In this document: piece by piece, positions 8,076-19,700 of the stretch | How the letters are laid out: each line of letters opens with the position of its first letter | How positions within the stretch are numbered: position 1 is the stretch's first letter | Assembly: GCA_947462765.1 (NCBI GenBank) | Contig: CANHQK010000002.1 | Location: 1-38,098 of the forward strand | Length of the DNA: 38,098 nucleotides | Direction of reading: 5' to 3' | Source: Bdellovibrionales bacterium | Lineage (GTDB): Bacteria > Bdellovibrionota > UBA1018 > CAIMNF01 | Translations under genes and position numbers: made by a program | Notes under the pieces: model-generated | What the model saw: the letters and a program-made list of their open reading frames with translations, nothing else | Databases searched by the model: none | Told to the model about the DNA's origin: nothing

Positions 8076-8913
8076 ATCCGTCCTGAAATACAGATTGGAG
8101 TCCTTCTGATTTTTCAGACCAGTATACCCGCACCGGCTTCGGGTTCGATGGGAGTCGAATGGGCCCTTCGACCAAAGACGCCGGTCCCACCGCTGCGGGC
8201 TCTCTAAAAACCGAGACTTGCGACTGGCTGAGAGACACCATTGCCATCATTTTTTTGTGTGAGACCCAAGTGAAGGCCTCGATCGAGTCCGCATCGGTCA
8301 TCGGGATGGAAAAAGAGCGGCTCCATTTCGGTACAAGGGTCCGGTCTTTCCCTCCGTGTAGGGAGCCAATTCCCATGATTTTGACCGTTTTTTCTTCGGG
8401 AAACCAGAGGGCGACCTCCTCCCCGGCGCGATCCACCTGGATCAGGCTCGCGCCAGAGAGCTCCGGACCTGCGTACACCCGGATCGGTGAGAGATTTCCA
8501 CCGTATCTCGAGATGAAGACCCTCAAGTCTTTCGAGCCGTCCTCTTGACGATTCAATATCCAGACTTCCTTACGGGTCGGAGAGAGCGCGATGCTCTCGA
8601 CCGCGTTCAATCCAGTATTCGGCCCGGAGATGAAATCGTATTTGTCAGTCCCTGTATGCGAAACGAGGCTCACCAGATTCTGAAAGCCGGCTGCGCTGAA
8701 TTTTTCGTAAGGGGAGGTGGTGGATTGGCTGGCTGGAGCGCGATTGAAAACGGCCTGGGCGCAAGTCCGATCCAATCCGCGCGCGGAGACGCCGGCCCCG
8801 AGAGATGCCCCACGCTTGGCGCAGTCTACCGCTTCCTCACTCGAGGCCCACGGGCTAAGAGCCAGGAAGAACCCCAACCACCCTGCGCGGGAAATAGAAG
8901 AAAACACCTTCAC
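8047..8913 (-). CDS. Secreted protein of unknown function
   Basis: 288 residues from a GTG at 8913; a second in-frame GTG at 8907 has the better SD spacing (GCGAGG, 5 nt) and may be the true start. A signal peptide (SISRAGWLGFFLALSPWASS) leads to a mature protein with short repeated beta segments such as AVESIALSPTRKEVWILNRQ and EEVALWFPEEKTVKIM. These look like the strands of a beta-propeller (inference). Three Cys occur near the mature N terminus. It lies 28 bp after the OmpA-like gene and is probably the last gene of the three-gene minus operon headed by the FliG-like gene. Confidence 0.65.
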   Translation of the reverse strand: MKVFSSISRAGWLGFFLALSPWASSEEAVDCAKRGASLGAGVSARGLDRTCAQAVFNRAPASQSTTSPYEKFSAAGFQNLVSLVSHTGTDKYDFISGPNTGLNAVESIALSPTRKEVWILNRQEDGSKDLRVFISRYGGNLSPIRVYAGPELSGASLIQVDRAGEEVALWFPEEKTVKIMGIGSLHGGKDRTLVPKWSRSFSIPMTDADSIEAFTWVSHKKMMAMVSLSQSQVSVFREPAAVGPASLVEGPIRLPSNPKPVRVYWSEKSEGLQSVFQDGSTSLLRMDP

Positions 8914-8941
8914 CTCGCTAGTTTCTCACGGGACCGGAAGC

Positions 8942-9862
8942 TCATGAATGTGTCCCCCATGACCCGGAGTGGATCCGAATGATCGCCTTTCGTCCCAGAC
9001 GTTCATCGGCGCCCTTGCCGGTGGCTTTGAATTCAACTGAATCGAAGGATCCGGAGCGTTTCAGTGCCCGCACCAGGGCCTCGGCCCGGGTCTGGGTCAA
9101 TTTTCGATGAAACCGCAGATTGGAGCTGTCTCGTGCGGATCCGCCCGGAATCACCGAGTGGATCTCGATCTCGACCCGACGGATGGTTTTCGGTGAATGA
9201 TTGGACAGATTGCGTTCAGCTTTTTTGAAAAAGGCTGAATTCAACCTGAGGGATTCCCCGTCGAATCCATCGGTGGCATCGAGTGTCACCACGGTCGCAG
9301 GGCCGCTTTTCCCGGCTGGACTCCTGCTACTGGAGAGGCTTGCTTGGACCCCTGACACCATTCGGTCGATCACCTGACGGGTGTGAAAAGCGGACCAATC
9401 CCCGATTGTCCTAGCTTGAAACATCAGTGCCATGAAAGCCACAACCAAAATTCCCTTTTTGAAAGAGAACGACTCCGGCGCCAGGTCGCGCACCGAGCTC
9501 GAGTCGATTTCAATGGATTTGTCGAGTAGTGGTGTGGAGGGTGCGGGGGCGGGGTCGTGAACGGGGGGTGTGGCTTTTTTACGTTTTGATCCGCTTCCCG
9601 GGCTCGGGAGTTGTCGCTCAAGAGTTTGGATCAGTTGGATGATCTCGAGATTCTGCCGCTCGATCTGTTCGATCTTGTTTTGGATCAACTTACGCGATCT
9701 CGGGGTGAGTTTCGGATTTTCCAACTCGGATTCGAGCTCCACCAGAAGCGCCGACTTGGCCATGACCAACTGTTCGAGGGGTTTCAGCTTTCTTAATTGC
9801 TCGACTTCCCGAGGGTAGGGGCTTCTCTTCGGTTTCTGGGAACGTGTCTCGGTCTTCATCAT
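8942..9862 (-). CDS. Coiled-coil / TM / OmpA-like protein
   Basis: 306 residues. An N-terminal cytoplasmic coiled coil (about 17-85, with LEQLVMAKSALLVELESELE and later helices) is followed by a Pro-rich linker and one TM (about 136-150, GILVVAFMALMFQA). The C-terminal periplasmic domain (about 188-298) resembles OmpA/MotB. It has a conserved-looking NLRFHRKLTQTRAEALVRAL helix (compare NxxLSxxRAxxV), then FKATGKGADE and RKAIIRI. Unlike MotB it has no Asp in the TM, so it is not an ion-conducting subunit; a peptidoglycan anchor is more likely. The start overlaps the stop of the FliG-like gene (ATGA at 9859-9862). A second ATG at 9859 is also possible. Confidence 0.7.
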   Translation of the reverse strand: MMKTETRSQKPKRSPYPREVEQLRKLKPLEQLVMAKSALLVELESELENPKLTPRSRKLIQNKIEQIERQNLEIIQLIQTLERQLPSPGSGSKRKKATPPVHDPAPAPSTPLLDKSIEIDSSSVRDLAPESFSFKKGILVVAFMALMFQARTIGDWSAFHTRQVIDRMVSGVQASLSSSRSPAGKSGPATVVTLDATDGFDGESLRLNSAFFKKAERNLSNHSPKTIRRVEIEIHSVIPGGSARDSSNLRFHRKLTQTRAEALVRALKRSGSFDSVEFKATGKGADERLGRKAIIRIHSGSWGTHS

Positions 9863-10635
9863 TCCACCTCGCTTTGCATGGATTCTTGTCTGAGAATGCT
9901 TTGGAGTCGCTCCGAAAGCGCGGGATCGACTTCCGAGAGAAGCGCAGTGATCCGATCCTCAATCTCGGCCTCCCGGGACCGGATCATGGAAAAAGTTTCA
10001 ACGGCTTCTTCGACTAACTCGGCTGAGATCGCTGTCGGAGTCTCATGGGTAGCTGTATCGAAGAGTGTCCCTGAGGAGTCGAGAGCCAGACGGACTCGGT
10101 TGGAGAATCCTCGTCCGGTGACCCGAACCGAATCGGCCGGAAGCTTCTTCAGTCGCTCCATGGCGAGAATGAATGAACGTCGCTTCTCCGGAGAAAGGCC
10201 TTTAGCCAAACCCAGAGTTTCTTCCGGATTCCAGAAAAGTGAGATCAGAGCCCACTCTTCGGGTTCGAAGCGCCGGAGCAGATCCGATTTAACAGAGGGT
10301 TCACACTGTCGGAGAAAATCAAAGGGATCCTCAAAATCAGAGTGGGACTCTTCCCATGTCAGTTCCATGGCGGTGATGGACTGGATCATCCATTTGGCCG
10401 TTTCGATGGAGTCCGCTGAAGGATCGGCTGCCGACCGGATCGTGCGCCACTGTTCTGACGGGATCCAATCCATCATGAGTTCGGCCACATCAGCTCCTAA
10501 TAGGCTTGAAATTGAAGCCATTTTTCTCATTCCTTCGGAGGAGCGCGTGCACTGTAGCGTCAGATTTCGACACATTCCTGGCTTGTCGTGAAGGAGTTCG
10601 ATGATCTTCGTTTTCATTTTTTCGGATGGATTCAT
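9859..10635 (-). CDS. Divergent FliG-like protein
   Basis: 258 residues. Residues 103-166 (DPFDFLRQCEPSVKSDLLRR, then EPEEWALISLFWNPEETLGL, then KGLSPEKRRSFILAMERLKK) follow the FliG middle-domain layout: P-F-x-F-L-R-x-x-D-P, L-L-x-x-E-x-P-Q-x-I-A-L-I-L, then L-P-x-x-R. Residues about 38-70 (MASISSLLGADVAELMMDWI) recall the FliG N-terminal helix pair. The EHPQ motif is not kept (FEPEE). The FliG C-terminal torque domain with its charged ridge was not recognised; the C-terminal third is acidic and helical. FliG is normally 330-340 residues. First gene of a minus-strand operon, divergent from the giant lipoprotein gene. Identification is by eye, moderate confidence. Confidence 0.55.
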   Translation of the reverse strand: MNPSEKMKTKIIELLHDKPGMCRNLTLQCTRSSEGMRKMASISSLLGADVAELMMDWIPSEQWRTIRSAADPSADSIETAKWMIQSITAMELTWEESHSDFEDPFDFLRQCEPSVKSDLLRRFEPEEWALISLFWNPEETLGLAKGLSPEKRRSFILAMERLKKLPADSVRVTGRGFSNRVRLALDSSGTLFDTATHETPTAISAELVEEAVETFSMIRSREAEIEDRITALLSEVDPALSERLQSILRQESMQSEVE

Positions 10636-10662
10636 CAGGGTTCTTTCACCTCTACTGTCGCC

Positions 10663-10691
10663 TTGTCGGACTAAATGCCGGCAAAACTTTA
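10663..10691 (-). promoter_or_regulatory. Candidate sigma-28-like promoter for the FliG-like operon
   Basis: On the minus strand TAAAGTTT (10691-10684) is an exact FliA -35 consensus. TCCGACAA (10670-10663) matches GCCGATAA at 6 of 8 positions. The spacer is 13 bp, 2 bp longer than usual, which weakens the case. A perfect TTGACA lies further upstream on the same strand, so a sigma-70 promoter is an alternative. Confidence 0.35.
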
Positions 10692-10728
10692 GACATCTCT
10701 GAGTTGCGGGGGTGTCAATTTATACCCA

Positions 10729-10757
10729 TTTAAGTGCAGACAGAATTGAATGATAAT
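10729..10757 (+). promoter_or_regulatory. Weak candidate promoter for the giant lipoprotein gene
   Basis: GATAAT at 10752-10757 matches the sigma-70 -10 box at 5 of 6. The -35 position 17 bp upstream reads TTTAAG and is poor. It is the best plus-strand candidate in the 144-bp divergent gap. Confidence 0.25.
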
Positions 10758-10779
10758 CAAGAGTTAGGGGACAACGACC

Positions 10780-13700
10780 TTGGGCCTTGGTTCTATGTTG
10801 CGTAATTTAGTGAAAGCGACTGCTGCACTTTGTCTGGGTGTGGTGTTGTCTTCGTGTACGCAAAGTCTCGACTCCATCCTTGCAGGGGACTTCGGTCTGA
10901 AACTCGAGATGGTTCGAGGGAATGATCAAGTGGCTCCGGATGTCGGTGTGCAGTTCATCGATCCCATCACCGTGCGCATGATGGCGCCGGACGGGACACC
11001 GCTACAAGGCATTGAAATTCAATTCACTCTGGATCCCCCCGAGTCTTCGGCCACGATTCTCACTCCTTCGGCATTCACCGATCCGAATGGATTTGCGGTG
11101 GCCTCTGTGCTTTCGCCTCGTGAATACAACAAACAGTTCAAGCTCATTGCCCGCGCTGCAGGATCTTCGCTGACCCGGGTGTTCGATCTGGCTTCACCCG
11201 ATTCTTCCGGGACTCTCAAGTTCTCTTTGAACACGACCAATGGCATGACCGAAGTCGCCGGAAGGCCCTTTGGTTTCATCATCCGGGCCCTCACCCCGAA
11301 GAACGAGCTGGAGCCGGGTTATGAAGGCAATGTGACCCTCGTGTGGAACCAGCTGGCCCAGCCGTCATGGGGCGGTAAAGCACCCAACCTTCCCGTCGGG
11401 AACATCGATTGTCAGTTTGTCGGAGGAGTCTGTTACACCCCGATCATTTACACGGCAAATGACACCCTCTACGAAACCAAGTTGTGGGTCGGGATGCCTC
11501 CCGGTGTTCCGGGACCGGCGGCAGTCGCTGCAAAATTATTGACCGTTCTTCCTGGGACTCCGGATCATCTCGCTCTGGCAAACAAAAAAGGCGGACCGAA
11601 GGGTCTGAATGGCACTCTGGAGAGTTCTCCCGGCGCAGTTGGCGGAGATGATGCGACCTCTTACGTTTCGATCAAAACTAACGCCGATCAGCCGGATATC
11701 GAACTTTATCCGGCGATTGTGGACGAAGCCGGAAATTATTTCGAGGATGCTTCGATCACCAACCTCGAGATCACGAGTACCTCCAGCTTCCTGCAGTCCC
11801 CTTATGTCACGAAGCTCAGTGAATCTTTTTTGCTGAAAACTCAAAAAAGCGGAAACGGCCTGATGACCCCCCAGGACGGTTCGGGGAACTACCAGGCGAG
11901 CGATGTGTCGGTCATGATCAACCCGGGTGCACCGGCGAAGATCGCGATCGAGACCACTCACAATGGAATCGAATCTCCGGGAGTGCCCTTCGCCATCAAT
12001 CTCCAGGTTCAGGATCAAAAAGGGAATGTGATTGACCGCTCATTCGACACGGGACGCGGAGACTACACCGGTATTTTTCCCGTGACGGTGAGTTTCAGCA
12101 ACGCTTACCGGAATACCCTGAATCCGATTGCTAAGGCCTTCGGTCAGGAAGAATGTCGCGCGGGAACCATCCTGAGGGGCTGGAGCCCGACGAATACCGG
12201 AATTCCCGGACTCGGCTTGCCCTGGGCTCACACCTGGGAGGTGGCGAACAAGCCGGAGTCCGTGAAATGCGGGACGTTCACACATCCCGTCCAGTTCCTG
12301 TTCGGAAATGCGATCAACATGGAATTGTTTCCCTACATTCTCGATGCCGAGCAACCCGGTCGGAAGCCGATCCTGACCGTCAGTTCTGCAGGCTTTGGTG
12401 ACATCCCCGCCGTGACGGGGTCCATCGAGCTGACGGTCCCACAGGGGCCTCCGGTCATGTGGGCAGGATACAGAGCCTTGAATGCCACCAACCCGAACGG
12501 ACTCCTGTGTATGCCCTCATCGATGTACAACAATGGAGGGAGCACCACCAGTTGCAACATCGGTCCGCCTTTCAAAGTTCCGAACACCAGTGACTGCCAG
12601 GATCCGGTCTCAGGCCAGTACCCCAACGGGTGCAGCGTGCTTCCTGCTGGTGGAACGCCACAATCATTTTACATTGGCGCTCTGGACTACGGTGGAAACT
12701 TCCTGAATTGGGAGCACATCCCCGACAGCTCAATTGCATACGGTTCTGTACCGTCAGGCAATTCGGACCTGGTCCACGTCCAAGAGATGGTGAACGGGAG
12801 TCCCGTGACCAAGTTCACTCACATTCCGACCCGTCTGGGTTTGCACCGTGCCATCATCGATCCCCTTCTTCCGGTTTACCCCACTCCAGACCCCAGACCA
12901 CAATTTGTCACAAACGATTGGGTGCCCACCTTTACGCAAGGAGTCCGGGCAGTCACGGGGCCGGCCGAAGTGAGCACCTACAAGTTGCACTTTGTGCAAC
13001 GTGAGGGTCTGACTCAGATGATCGATGCGACCGAGCCCTTCGGGATCATTCTCGAAGCCTACGATCGTTTCGGAAACCGCACCTTGGCGCCGGACGAGAC
13101 TTCCTTGAATTTCAGTGTGAGTGGAGTGGGGCCATCGCCTAAGGGTACGGCCCCGGTGATGCCGGCCAACGGTGTCTATGAGTCAGGTTCTTATTTCGGT
13201 TTTTCCAAGGTGTTCTATGTTCCGGGTGTTCGCTTTGCGCGGGCGGGTGATAACTTTGCCGTACAGGTCACGGACGGAGCGGGTCGAATTTCAGAGCGGA
13301 AGTTCGCGTATGTGGTACCGGGTGTTTTTTCGACCGTGACGCTTCGGGCCGGGCCTCTTAGTTCATCGCAAAACCTTGCCAATTTCGATTTCTCGATCAA
13401 CACGGATGCGCCCGTGCAGTACTACGCCTCGGGAGCGGATACGGAGTTGAACCTGACCTCTGCTCAGCCCTCATTCACGTATCAATTCACTTCTGACAAC
13501 ACCGCAACCGCCGAGCTCGTCGATGCCGGCTCGTCCGTGGTGTTTGCACCGATTAAAGTCGGTACCGGGGTTTTGAAGGTGGTCGGAACCTGGTCCCAGA
13601 ACGATGTGGTGTACAACGCCGAGGTTTCAACCGGAACCATCACGATTGTTCCCGGGAATCTCAGAAAATTCGTGTTGACCTCGACGAACAACGGAGTGGA

Positions 13701-16700
13701 GACCGCCGGTGTGCCGTTTGGATTTCAAATCGAGGTCAAGGACCTGAAAGATAACCTGGTCAGCGACTACAATCGCACCTTGAATCTGAATTGGACCATT
13801 CCGGCCATTGTGTCCTGGGATGGCAATCGTGCCGTTCTGCCCAATGGCTTGGTCCCTTGCACATTTGTCAGTGGAGTCTGTCAGACCCCGAACACTTACC
13901 GTCTCATGGCAGAGTCTCAAGGGACCTACATTTACATGAGCGGGAATGACCCTGCCGTCCAGCCGGTGATTAGCCAAACCATCGAGGTGTTGCGTGGCGG
14001 CCCCGCCAAGCTTCGCTTTGCCACCGGCTTCGGGGGGCCTGCTGCCGGAGCGCGCTCGTTCAGTTACACGACCGACATCTGGGGTAATCTGGTGGCCCGT
14101 TCCGAGGAGACGGCTACTGCAGATGAGCCCAGTCGCCAGTTCTTCGGAGCCATTGTGGATGAAGGCGGGAACTACCTCTCCGACGCAACCGGGTTGAGTT
14201 GGACCGGGTCCGCCACCTATATTTCTGATTATTTGACGTCAAATCCAGACGGCACGGCCACTCATATTCCGACGAAAACCGGTTCTGCCGGAACCCTGAG
14301 TATGAGTAAGGCGGGATTAGAAGGTCATACCATCCTGTACTATGTTTTTCCGGGAGCACCCAATCGCCTGGTGGTGAACACCGAGCATAATAATATCGAA
14401 GCAGCAGGGGTACCTTTCACGATTCAAGTCTCAGCCGTGGACCAAAAGGGAAATATCCTCGCGGGAGGCTCCAGCGGGGGAGGAGCATTCACGGGGGCAT
14501 TCACGACCCAGCTCGAAATGAACAACGAGATTCCACCCTATCCTGTCAGTGGGGGCTGTGCGTTTATTCAAGAACGGGGGAATCTCTACGCGGCACCTTG
14601 CAATCAGCCGGTCATCAGTCCGGTGGGTTTCATCAACGGGACTCCTAGTTCTCCTGATACTGCGGTGATTTACGCTGCCAATGATCTCAATGCTCTTTAC
14701 AACCAGGACCCATCCTATGTTCCGACCATCACGGTCACCACACAGGCTGCGAATGGCTTTCCGTCCTTGAGCGGAACCTCACCGCCCATCCTGGTGACCC
14801 GTGGGGCGCCTCACCATATCATGCTCAAATCCGATCCGGGACCCATGAGTACTTTCAGGTGTGAGGGCGACCAAGTCAGTGCGATCGAGCCCTGCACCGC
14901 CCTCAAAGTCGTGGCCGGGGTCGCTCCGACCGAGCACTATGCCGTGCTTCAGGATCGGGGCGGGAACTATATTTCCGATCTTCCAAACGCGGTGTTCACG
15001 CCCTCCGGCGCCTGGGCTGGCTCCGGGCAGTGGACCCCGGTCACAGGATCACCGGGTAGGCGAGTGCGCTTCACTCCCATCTTGGCAGGGAATGGAACCA
15101 TCACGGTTTCGGGAGCCGGGATTTCAAGTTTTTATAATGGTGAGACAGCTCCAGCGCCTCTCAAGAGTTTCTCGATCACCCTGAGTGACGGAGTCAATGC
15201 GCAAAATATTTTGGATGTCACGAGGCCCCTGACCTTAACGATTCAAGCGCGCGACGTGACGAACAATAATCTGATCGGATACAATGATCCGAATCATCCT
15301 CTGCAGATTGTGATCAAGCGGAACGGAGTGGTCCAACCCCCGAGTACCTCACCGCTTGGAACGAACCCGGTTGTCCCGGCCAACGGCAATTACGATTTTG
15401 ACTCCGGGATGGTCACGATCAACAACCTTCGGATCCCGAATGCTTCGGATACGATTTCCATTCAGGTGATCGACGGAAATAATTCCGAGATCGTGAGCAA
15501 CATCCTCGTGCCCACCTTGAAGCTCGGAGCGCCAGCTTCGATCGCCATCCGGGATGCTGCCGGAGGACTCGGTAATGCGCTCGTTGATTCGACCAACCCA
15601 GCCGGCGCTTTGAACCCCAATTACTCGGTTGATTTGCCGGTAACCTTCCACCTTGCGGTTTACGATGCGGAACGGAACTACTTCCCGACCACTGAACTAG
15701 GAGTGTGGAGCGGGACCCTCGGGGCGCTCGAACTCTCAACTTTCTCTCCGACGCTCGGAAGTCCTTCCGCTTCCATGCAGTACTTTCCGTACCGTTCGGG
15801 GAGCGGATTTCTCGAGGTCAGCTATGGGGGAATCACCGCTCGCACCGGAACGATCACCATGCGTCCCGGGGAGTTTCGCGAGATCATTGCCGACCTGAAC
15901 GGGCTTCCTTCGCCACTGATCGCCGGAACCACCTACCCCTTGAAAATGCAGTTGGTCGATCGTTATTACAACGTGCTCGACGCTCTTTCTTCCGGAAACC
16001 AGACTTTGAACTTGCAGTTTAGCGCCATGGGGGCTTTTCAGACCGTATACGGTTACGGAGCCACCATTCCCCCGGATGGCAATTATGCGTTTATCAACGG
16101 GACCGTCGCACTCGGGGGAGTGGTAGGGGTCTTTCCGACCTTCACTTTCTTCGGGGCGGGTAATCCCATGATGGTTCCGGTCGTCTTGGGTGGCGGAAAT
16201 CAGCGGGGAATGATTGCATTGACGGTCCGCAATGCTCCCGCGGATCACTTTTTTATCCGTCCGGCCAATACTGCGGTGAATGCCGGAAGCAACATGAGCT
16301 TCACGGTCGCCGTCAATGATTTCTACGGGAACCCTGTCACCTATGATGCCGGTTCGAATGTGGCGTCGAACGGTCTCGTGACCGTCGGTTTTTCGAGTTC
16401 CTTGACCGGACAGAGTATCGTCAGCACCTCGCTTTCGGGTGCCACCGCTCTGCCAAGCTCATCCAGCGTGACCGGGCGCCTAAGCGGGGGAACTGCACAG
16501 GTCACCGTCAGATCGAACCAGTCCGGGCAGTTGGCTCTCGGAATCTCAGGGAACGGGTTTACTCTCGCTCAGACCCGGAGTGATAACCTGAACGGAGTCA
16601 CCGTTTTACCCTTGTCCACCATCGCCGGAATCAAGTTTTCGAACGGATTCACGCCGGCATCCGTCTATCAGGCGAGTGCCAGCAGTCCGATGTCCCTTTT

Positions 16701-19700
16701 CCGGGCCGAGCTGAATGACATCTACGGCAACGTGATCACGAGCAACAGCTCGGCGTCGATCACGCTTCAGCTCATCCAGGGAACAAACGGGGCCTTTCTC
16801 GGAACTCGAACCCAGGGGGTGAATCAAGGGATCGCTTCATTCAACGATATCCGGCACACCAAAGCGGAAGAGATCCTGATCCGGGCCACTGAGAGCGCTT
16901 CAGGATTCTCAACCTCGGACAGTGCCATCACCGTCACTGCGGGACCTGTAGTCCAGGCCCTGACCGTGCTTCCCGGGCAAACCTTCAACGAAGGGGTGAG
17001 CAGTCTCGCTCTCGCCGTGACCGGTACAGCACTCAATCAGAATGCGGGAGTGCCCTTTGATTTCAATATTCGCGCAGTGGATTCGTGCTTCAATGTCGCC
17101 GCTAATTACGGTGCGGATGTCAGACCCCTAATCAATGATTCGCGAGTCGAAACTTACCTGACTCGCCCCGAGATGACCTCGGTTCCGGTCGCAACCGTGA
17201 CTCAGTTCGTTTCGGGATCCCGGGATTTCAGGATCACTCCGCTCAGCATGAGTTCTTCTGCCCGGATCACCCCGGCGACCGGCCTCTCGAATATTCCCTC
17301 GGCAACTTTCGTGGTCTCTCCGGGAAATTTGAACCGGCTGGTGGTGGTCGGACCCACACCGAGCCCGAGTCCCGGCCCGCTGGCCGTCGAGGCGGGGACT
17401 TGCCTCGGGCCTTTCAATGTTTTTTCCCAGGATGACTTCGGTAACAATCTGCCTCTTCCATCGGCCCATGTAGTGAACTTGAGCTCGAGTCTCGGGCAAT
17501 TCTACGCGAGTAGCGACACCACTTGTACGGGAACCACCCTCAATTCCGTGACACTGCCATCCGGTGGGTTCGCCGCATCCTTCCGGTTCCGCTCGACGGT
17601 GTCGGGGTCCACCACGCTCACCCTGACCGATACCGGAACCGATCCCGTGACACTCCTTTCGGGCACATACGCATTGACGATCAACCCTTCGACTCCCGTG
17701 AAGCTCGGGTTCTTGGGACCCTTCCCGAGCGGGTCGGTTACTGCAGGGAGCGCTCTTTCTCCCGCGATTCAAGTTGCCGTGCAGGATACCTTCAACAATA
17801 CGGTTCCCACCGCAACGGGCTTTGTCTGGATCGATCGGGATACTGGCCCCGGAGACAGTTTCTTGATGGGGAATACCTACATGCCGCTGGTGAACGGAGT
17901 GGCGACCTTCAGCGGGGTGAGTCTGTTCCGAGTGGGAGCCCACACTTTGCGCGCCTCGGGATCCGGCGGAACGGTGAGTGGACTCACGATGGCCCGATCC
18001 AGTACCAGTCCTGCATCCACCGCTCCGAATACCATCACGGTCACGGTCGGACCCCCTTCCAAATTGCGGGTGCTCCGGAACATCCAGACCGAGTACTCTG
18101 CGACGCCCGGGCAGTATGTCGCCCAGTCAGCCGGGGTGATCCTCCAGGATGCGATTGACTCTTCCTATAGTTCGAATCCGACCGGGAACTTCATTCAATT
18201 CGCCATCACTGACAATTTCGACAACGTGATCACGACCGACAACTCGACCCAGGTCACGCTTCAGTTGTCGTCGAATCCGACTGGAGCGGTTCTTCAGGGC
18301 ACGACGATCAGGCCGACGGTGAACGGTGTCGCGACCTTCAACGATATCCGCCTCGATCGGGCGGCCACTGCGACCTACCGGATTGTCGGAACCACCGCAT
18401 CAGGTTATACGGCTCAAACTTCGAGCTTTTTTGTTTATCCCGCTCCGGCCGTCAAGCTCGGGTTTTCGTCGTTCCCGAACGGGAATGCACAAGTGGTCGG
18501 TACTTGCGGGTCGGCCATCACGATTTCGACTCAGGATACCTTCAATAATAACTCTCCTACCGCCATGCCGCGGACTCTGAATCTTTCCGCCTCCGGGATC
18601 GGTGGGACTTTTTATTCCACCTCTTCGTGTTCGAACGGCACTGAGCTAACCTCCGTTTCGTTGCCGTACGGGACCTCTTCTGCAACGGTTTATTTCAAAG
18701 CCAATTATTCCAATTCGACCTCCACTCCGGTAGTCAACATCGGAGTGACCGATACTTCGGCCTCTCCTTTTACAGCGATCACTCAAGGGCTCACCATCAC
18801 GCAAGACTCACCTGTGAAGCTGGTCTGGACCACTCAGCCCCAGTCGGTATTGGCCGGATCCGCCATCACCACCCAGGTTGCGATCATGGATCAGTACGAC
18901 AACATCGTGAACTCCTCGGGTGCCTCGATCACCATTGACTTCAGCTCGAATCCCGCGGGAGCCACGTTGGGAGGTCTCCGGACGATCAACGCCTCAGGTG
19001 GCGTCGCAACTTTTTACAGTACGATCACGAAGTCGAACACAGGTCTCGGATCTTATCGTTTCGTGGCGAGTTCGAGCGGGTTACCCAACCAGCTTTCGAA
19101 TGCTTTTGATGTGGGCTATCAGGGCGCCAGCAAGTTGGTGTTCTTCCAACAGCCCACGAACGCAGTGGCGGGTGTGAATATCAACCCTGCGATCGTGGTC
19201 CAGGTCCAGGATAACTTCGACAATATCGTCGCCAACAACTCCTCGACCGTTACGCTCCGGATTCCGACCGGCACCTACCAGACCTTCGGAGCATCGGCCA
19301 GTACCGTGACGGCTTCCGCATCAGCCGGTGTTGCGACCTTCTCCGGGGTCAATATCCGGAGGATCGGAACTTATACCCTCCAGGCGTCGATTGATAGCAC
19401 AGGAGTAACTGGAACCAGTTCTTCATTCCAGATCTCTCCCGACACTCCGACCAAGCTCGTGATCACCGGAGGGGCGTCGATCACCGCAGGCGCTTGTGCC
19501 GGTTTATATGATGTGACGGTGCAGGACCAGTATTCGAACCCGAGCCCCGTGGCTTCAGTTCTCAATGTGGGGCTGACTGGAGGCGGAGCCGGTGCATTCT
19601 TCGGTGGCAACGATCTCTCCTGCTCAAGTCCCTTGAGTTCGGTCTCGATCGGGGCAGGGGCTTCGGTTGCATCCTTCCGTTATCGATCCACACTTGCGAA

